Source of the DNA: Silicimonas sp.
GTDB lineage: Bacteria; Pseudomonadota; Alphaproteobacteria; Rhodobacterales; Rhodobacteraceae
Reading direction: 5' to 3'
Assembly: GCA_022820365.1 (NCBI GenBank)
Contig: JAJEFO010000016.1
Coordinates: forward strand, 1-64,000
DNA: 64,000 nt
The notes beneath the pieces were generated by a model. It was not told the DNA's origin and did not search any database. It saw only the letters and a list, made by a program, of their open reading frames with translations. The position numbers and the translations under genes are program-made. Of the stretch, positions 59,900 through 64,000 are shown in pieces; position 1 is the first letter of the stretch, and every line of letters starts with the position of its first letter.

Positions 59900-61261
59900 A
59901 TGGACGGCACGGTACTTGTAGCTGACGACGACCGCACGATCCGCACGGTGCTGACCCAGGCCCTGACTCGCGGCGGCTGCAAGGTTCACGCCACATCTTC
60001 GCTTCTCACCCTGATGCGATGGGTCAACGAGGGAAAGGGCGACTTGGTGATCACCGACGTGATCATGCCGGACGGGAACGGAATCGAACTGGTTCCGGAG
60101 ATCAAATCGGTGCGTCCAGAACTGCCGGTCATCGTGATCTCCGCGCAGAACACCATCGTAACGGCGATCCAGGCGACCGAGGCGGACGCATATCACTACT
60201 TGCCCAAGCCATTCGATCTGCCCGACCTGATGAAGCGGGTAAGCCGGGCGCTTGCCGACAAGTCGCAGTCTCGCGCGAAAGCGTCCCAGGTGGATGAACT
60301 CGTGGCCGAAGACCTGCCCCTTGTCGGGCGCAGCCCGGCCATGCAGTCGCTCTATCAGGTGATTGCTCGAGTGATGAATGCCGATCTGCCGATATTGATC
60401 ACTGGCGAAAGCGGGACGGGCAAATCGCTGATTGCTCGCACCATTCACGACTTGGGTGATCGACGCACCTTGCCGCTTGTCAGCGCGGCGGGAGCAGACT
60501 TCCAGAATGTCGAGGAACCGCCCTCTTTGGTGAACAGGGCACGGCACGGAACCCTTTTGCTCGACGAAGTCGCCGACCTTCCGCTTGATGCGCAAACGCG
60601 CATTGTCAGCATGCTGGACGACTTGAAAGAGGACGGTCCGCGCGTCATTGCGACCACGCAGGCCAACCTTGCGGCGGCCATGGACAAGGGCGACTTTCGG
60701 CAAGACCTGTATTACCGGCTGAGCGGAATGACATTGAAACTGCCGCCGCTTCGAGACCGGATCGACGACATCATGCTTCTTGCACAGCACTTCGCGCAGC
60801 GGGCCGAACAGGATGGATTGCCGGCCCGTCAGTTTGACAGCCATGCCGTCGAGCTTCTTCGTGCGTATTCCTGGCCCGGGAACGTTCGCCAGCTTGAAAA
60901 CACCGTGCGGCGGCTGATGCTCATGGGCGGCGAGATGCAGATCCTGCGATCGGACGTGAAGTCGGTTCTTGACAACCAGCCTGAAGTCGCTCCCAAGGCC
61001 GACGCCGATGACGGAGTGTCCACTTCGGTTGCCAAGCATCTCCGGCGGTACTTTGACCTGCATGGCGGGCACCTTCCGCCCGCCGGGCTTTACCATCGGA
61101 TTCTGCGCGAAGTCGAATTGCCGCTGATCGAAGCGGCACTTGACGCCACGGGCGGAAACCAAGCCAAGTGTGCGGAACTTCTGGGCATCAATCGCAATAC
61201 GCTGCGGAAAAAGATCACGGAACTTGACATTCGCGTAGCACGGCGTCGCAAATTGATGTAA
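59900..61261 (+). CDS. ntrC: Nitrogen regulation response regulator NtrC, GAFTGA-less type
   Basis: A 453-residue regulator: receiver domain with phospho-acceptor D53 in [14 protein letters not shown]+ domain with Walker A GESGTGKS and Walker [13 protein letters not shown], and a Fis-type helix-turn-helix ([19 protein letters not shown]). Between Walker A and B, where sigma-54 activators carry GAFTGA, the sequence runs [18 protein letters not shown] with no such loop and a shorter length. This is the known Rhodobacter capsulatus-type NtrC, which activates sigma-70 promoters. It starts 15 bases after ntrB. Confidence 0.95.
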   Translation: MDGTVLVADDDRTIRTVLTQALTRGGCKVHATSSLLTLMRWVNEGKGDLVITDVIMPDGNGIELVPEIKSVRPELPVIVISAQNTIVTAIQATEADAYHYLPKPFDLPDLMKRVSRALADKSQSRAKASQVDELVAEDLPLVGRSPAMQSLYQVIARVMNADLPILITGESGTGKSLIARTIHDLGDRRTLPLVSAAGADFQNVEEPPSLVNRARHGTLLLDEVADLPLDAQTRIVSMLDDLKEDGPRVIATTQANLAAAMDKGDFRQDLYYRLSGMTLKLPPLRDRIDDIMLLAQHFAQRAEQDGLPARQFDSHAVELLRAYSWPGNVRQLENTVRRLMLMGGEMQILRSDVKSVLDNQPEVAPKADADDGVSTSVAKHLRRYFDLHGGHLPPAGLYHRILREVELPLIEAALDATGGNQAKCAELLGINRNTLRKKITELDIRVARRRKLM

Positions 61262-61361
61262 TTCGGCAACAATAATGTGTCGAACGGGCGACCGCCGTTG
61301 CAAGTCGTCAACATGCAGCGGCGGTGGTAGGGCGCGTTACAGCATCTATACAGGATCCCCT

Positions 61362-63632
61362 GTGACCCAAAGAGCACGCACAACGTCGCCAATGATGGCC
61401 AGCCAGTTCTGGCAATTGCGGCGATTCCGCAGCGCCGGGCCGCTGAGTCTCGTCATTCTGGGACCAGTCCTGGTTCTGGCCGCCTTCCTTGTGCTGGGCC
61501 CGCTCGACGGCAGTGCCTCGCCGTTGACGCTGCGTCTCGTCTTCCTGGCGGCCCTCGTTTATGTGCTGGCGGTTGCAGCTTTGGTCGCCAGGCGAATTGC
61601 TGCGATGATTGCCGCGCGGCGCGCAAGGTCGGCCGGTTCCCGTCTGCACTTGCGGCTGACCGGTGTCTTTGCCCTGATTGCATTCATACCGACAGCCCTG
61701 GTGGCCATTTTCGCCGGGCTGACGATCAATGTCGGGCTGGAGAGCTGGTTTTCCGAGCGGGTGAGCAGCGTTGTAAGGGCGTCCCTGTCGGCCGCCGTGG
61801 CCTATCAGGAAGACCAGCGACGAGACCTTGCCGAAGATGCAGAGGCGCTGGCGGAGTTCTTGAATGCCCCGCGCATCCGGTCGGTCTTCGTTGACGACGG
61901 CGCACTCAGGCAATTACTGGGACAGGGGCAGAGCCGCGTGCAGCGCGGATTGCGGGAAGCATTCGTTATCGACGGTACCGGGGAAATCCGTGCCCGCGGC
62001 GAACGATCCTACCTGTTCGACTTCGAAAGGCCGAGCGAAGAGGAAATTGCCGCGGCAACGGGTGGAGAGACGGTGATCATCGAAGACCTGGAGACGGACG
62101 AGTTCCGGGCGCTCGTGATGCTTGCTGCGTTTCCGAACCGGTATCTTTACGTGTCGCGTAACGTCGACGGCAAGATTCTCGGACTTTTGGACGAGGCGGC
62201 CGAAACGGCGAAGCTGTACAATGAACTCGAGGCAGCGCGTGGGCGACTCGTCTTCGAGTTCGGCCTTCTTTACCTTGGCTTTGCCGTCATCCTCATCCTG
62301 GCGGCGATATGGCTGGGCCTCTGGTTCGCCGAGCGGCTATCGCGTCCGGTTGGCCGTCTAGCCGGGGCAGCCCAACGCGTCGGCGCAGGAGATCTCGACG
62401 TGCAGGTGCGCGAAGAAGCCGGCGATGACGAAATCGCCATGCTTGGTCGCCTCTTCAACCAGATGACCCGGCAGCTCAAGGGTCAGCGCGAGCGACTGCT
62501 TGCGACGAACCAGCAGATCGAACGGCGGCGTCGACTGTTCGACAGCGTGCTTTCCTCGGTGACTGCAGGCGTGATCGGCCTCGACACGCAGGGGCGTGTC
62601 ACGTTTATCAACCGCTCAGCGGAGCGCATCCTCAAGATAGAGGGTGACAGACTGTCCGCGTCGTTGGAGAAGGCGGTTCCGGAATTCGAACCTCTGCTCC
62701 GGCGACTGAATGCAAGCGGCCGTGTTTCCGAACAGGACGAAATCAGGGTGTCGCGGGGCGGCATTGCCGAATCCCTCCTGGTCCGAATTGCAAAAAGGCG
62801 AGGCGTGGAAGGCGAGGAGGAAGGATACGTGATTGCGTTCGATGACGTGACCGACCTCGTCACGGCCCAGCGCATGGCGGCCTGGGGCGACGTCGCGCGG
62901 AGGATCGCGCATGAGATAAAGAATCCACTTACGCCGATCCAGCTGTCTGCGGGGCGGATCAAGCGGAAATTCCGCGCAGCCGCAGGAGATGAGGCGGACC
63001 AGCTTGACCAGATGACCGATGTGATCGTGCGTCAGACCGACGATCTGAGGCGCATCGTGGACGAGTTTTCCAGATTCGCGCGGATGCCGGAACCGGAGCG
63101 CAGTCGGCAGGACTTGGCCGCTGCCATGCGGGATGTCGTGACTCTGCAAGAGACAACCGACGCACATGAGTTGATTTCGGAGATTCCGAAAACGCCGGTC
63201 TATGCCGATGTGGACAAGACAATGATCGGCCAGGCGCTGACAAACCTGATCAAGAATGCCGGCGAGGCTATTGAGTCCGTCACGGAAAATAGTTCACTCC
63301 CGAAAGGTTACGCACCGAAAGTTCATGTAAGCTTGGACGTCGACGGACAGGCCGCACGCATTGCGGTTTCTGACAACGGGATCGGGCTGCCGGAAGACCG
63401 GTCGCGGCTCTTCGAGCCATACGTGTCGACGCGTGCAACGGGTACCGGACTGGGTCTGTCCATAGTGAAGAAGATCATAGAGGAACACGGAGGGTCGCTG
63501 ATCTTGACGGACGCCGACCCATTGGATGCTTCGGGCCAGATCGGGGCTCGCGCAGAAATCCGCCTGCCCTTGGCGACCGGCATCGAGCAGGCCGGCGAGC
63601 TTGCCGAACGAGGGAGAGACGCAAATGGGTGA
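61362..63632 (+). CDS. ntrY: Sensor histidine kinase NtrY
   Basis: About 756 residues. Membrane part with helices near SLVILGPVLVLAAFLVLG and AALVYVLAVAALVARRI, further helices and a periplasmic region, then HAMP (LSRPVGRLAGAAQRVG), PAS (VIGLDTQGRVTFINRSAE), H-box RIAHEIKNPLTPIQLSA, N-box LTNLIKNAGEAIES and G-box GTGLGLSIVKKI. The GTG at 61362 is chosen with AGGA upstream; ATGs at 61392 and 61395 are possible. It is the NtrX partner, tied to nitrogen and redox control. Overlaps ntrX by 8 bases. Confidence 0.93.
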   Translation: MTQRARTTSPMMASQFWQLRRFRSAGPLSLVILGPVLVLAAFLVLGPLDGSASPLTLRLVFLAALVYVLAVAALVARRIAAMIAARRARSAGSRLHLRLTGVFALIAFIPTALVAIFAGLTINVGLESWFSERVSSVVRASLSAAVAYQEDQRRDLAEDAEALAEFLNAPRIRSVFVDDGALRQLLGQGQSRVQRGLREAFVIDGTGEIRARGERSYLFDFERPSEEEIAAATGGETVIIEDLETDEFRALVMLAAFPNRYLYVSRNVDGKILGLLDEAAETAKLYNELEAARGRLVFEFGLLYLGFAVILILAAIWLGLWFAERLSRPVGRLAGAAQRVGAGDLDVQVREEAGDDEIAMLGRLFNQMTRQLKGQRERLLATNQQIERRRRLFDSVLSSVTAGVIGLDTQGRVTFINRSAERILKIEGDRLSASLEKAVPEFEPLLRRLNASGRVSEQDEIRVSRGGIAESLLVRIAKRRGVEGEEEGYVIAFDDVTDLVTAQRMAAWGDVARRIAHEIKNPLTPIQLSAGRIKRKFRAAAGDEADQLDQMTDVIVRQTDDLRRIVDEFSRFARMPEPERSRQDLAAAMRDVVTLQETTDAHELISEIPKTPVYADVDKTMIGQALTNLIKNAGEAIESVTENSSLPKGYAPKVHVSLDVDGQAARIAVSDNGIGLPEDRSRLFEPYVSTRATGTGLGLSIVKKIIEEHGGSLILTDADPLDASGQIGARAEIRLPLATGIEQAGELAERGRDANG

Positions 63633-64000
63633 CATTCTGATTGTCGATGATGAGGAAGACATTCGGACTCTCATCTCGGACATTCTAGGCGACGAAGGAT
63701 TCGACACCCGGCTGGCGGCGAATTCGGAAGAGGCGATGGCTGAGTTGAACCGGGACCCGCCGGGCCTGATGATTCTCGACATCTGGCTGAAGGACAGCCG
63801 CATGGATGGAATTGACATCCTAAAGGCCACGAAACGCGACAACCCCGACATTCCGATCATCATCATTTCGGGCCATGGCAACATCGAGATTGCCGTAGCC
63901 GCAATCAAGCAGGGCGCCTACGACTTCATTGAAAAGCCGTTTAACATCGACCAGTTGCTGGTCGTGATCTCGCGGGCGATGGAAACCTCGCGGCTGCGAC
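63625..64000 (+). CDS. ntrX: Response regulator NtrX (5' part; gene runs off the window)
   Basis: The first 125 codons are present: MGDILIVDDEEDIRTLISD with the acidic pocket, phospho-acceptor in LMILDIWLKDSRMDG, the T/S switch in IIISGHGNIEIAV and the lysine in FIEKPFN. The receiver domain is complete; the AAA+ and DNA-binding parts lie beyond the window. The ATG overlaps the ntrY stop (ATGGGTGA), so the two are coupled. GGGAGAG precedes it. Confidence 0.93.
   Translation, partial: MGDILIVDDEEDIRTLISDILGDEGFDTRLAANSEEAMAELNRDPPGLMILDIWLKDSRMDGIDILKATKRDNPDIPIIIISGHGNIEIAVAAIKQGAYDFIEKPFNIDQLLVVISRAMETSRLR

Noticed and set aside
59159-61303. 714-codon minus-strand open frame
   Set aside because: Complementary shadow of ntrB and ntrC.

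Overview
The window looks like chromosome of an alphaproteobacterium of the Rhodobacterales (Roseobacter/Paracoccaceae-like). The reasons are: a complete ntrB-ntrC-ntrY-ntrX block whose NtrC lacks the GAFTGA motif, as known for Rhodobacter capsulatus NtrC; the neighbourhood NDUFA12 - MCE/MlaD - DUF2155 - aat - accC - accB; an ispF-pgpA-pncC overlap operon; an abundance of TRAP and LIV-type transporters; and high GC. This assignment is inference from gene content, not from a database search.

Layout. 1-2975: a complete IS66-family element whose left terminus is exactly base 1. 3095-9694: a minus-strand TRAP transporter (Q-P-M), a MocR-type regulator and a (methyl)malonate-semialdehyde dehydrogenase, with a GTACAG-type motif in both outer intergenic spacers. 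10045-17082: an accessory block with an XRE/ImmA-type regulator and a divergent DUF2188 gene, two diverged copies of an unknown gene flanking an AAA ATPase and a zeta-toxin pair, a gap with DnaA-box-like sites and strong hairpins, and a TnpB-like RuvC protein that has lost all four zinc-finger cysteines. 17093-25483: a long minus-strand operon with one LivK binding protein and two complete HMGF permease/ATPase sets, plus a YtkA-like protein; a FadR-type GntR regulator is divergent. 27202-29637: an exported endonuclease/exonuclease/phosphatase-fold protein and DusA. 30185-36122: a second TRAP system facing an aldose dehydrogenase / SDR / lactonase set, probably one sugar-oxidation module. 36182-37860: an NYN ribonuclease with a two-hairpin leader, followed by a decayed zone with a truncated NYN copy and other gene ends. 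38090-41865: conserved housekeeping genes. 42339-43091: a class II aldolase. 43188-49321: a second accessory block with a dead phd/vapC pair, an intact recombinase-in-trio (RIT) element bounded by 46-bp inverted repeats, a 28-residue lipoprotein and a tRNA-Arg 3' fragment. 49330-54647: a catabolic cluster (Asp/Glu racemase family, M20, M24, PLP fold II). 55128-56308: amtB with a frameshift. 56455-57901: pncC, pgpA, ispF. 58814-64000: ntrB, ntrC, ntrY and the start of ntrX.

How the parts work together. The two TRAP systems and the double LIV system indicate a scavenger of organic acids, amino acids and sugars, each importer lying beside its regulator or catabolic enzymes. Nitrogen control is present (NtrBC/YX), but the ammonium channel gene nearby is broken and has no glnK beside it. 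The accessory DNA is concentrated in two islands and shows turnover: an intact IS66, an intact RIT element, dead toxin genes, truncated duplicates and a possible tRNA attachment-site scar.

The least ordinary features are the zinc-finger-less TnpB-like gene with coupled small ORFs and a 3' hairpin ending in TCAA, the RIT element with a 32-bp perfect palindrome at one end, the IS66 TnpA with two DNA-binding repeats, and the duplicated hairpin leader of the NYN gene.
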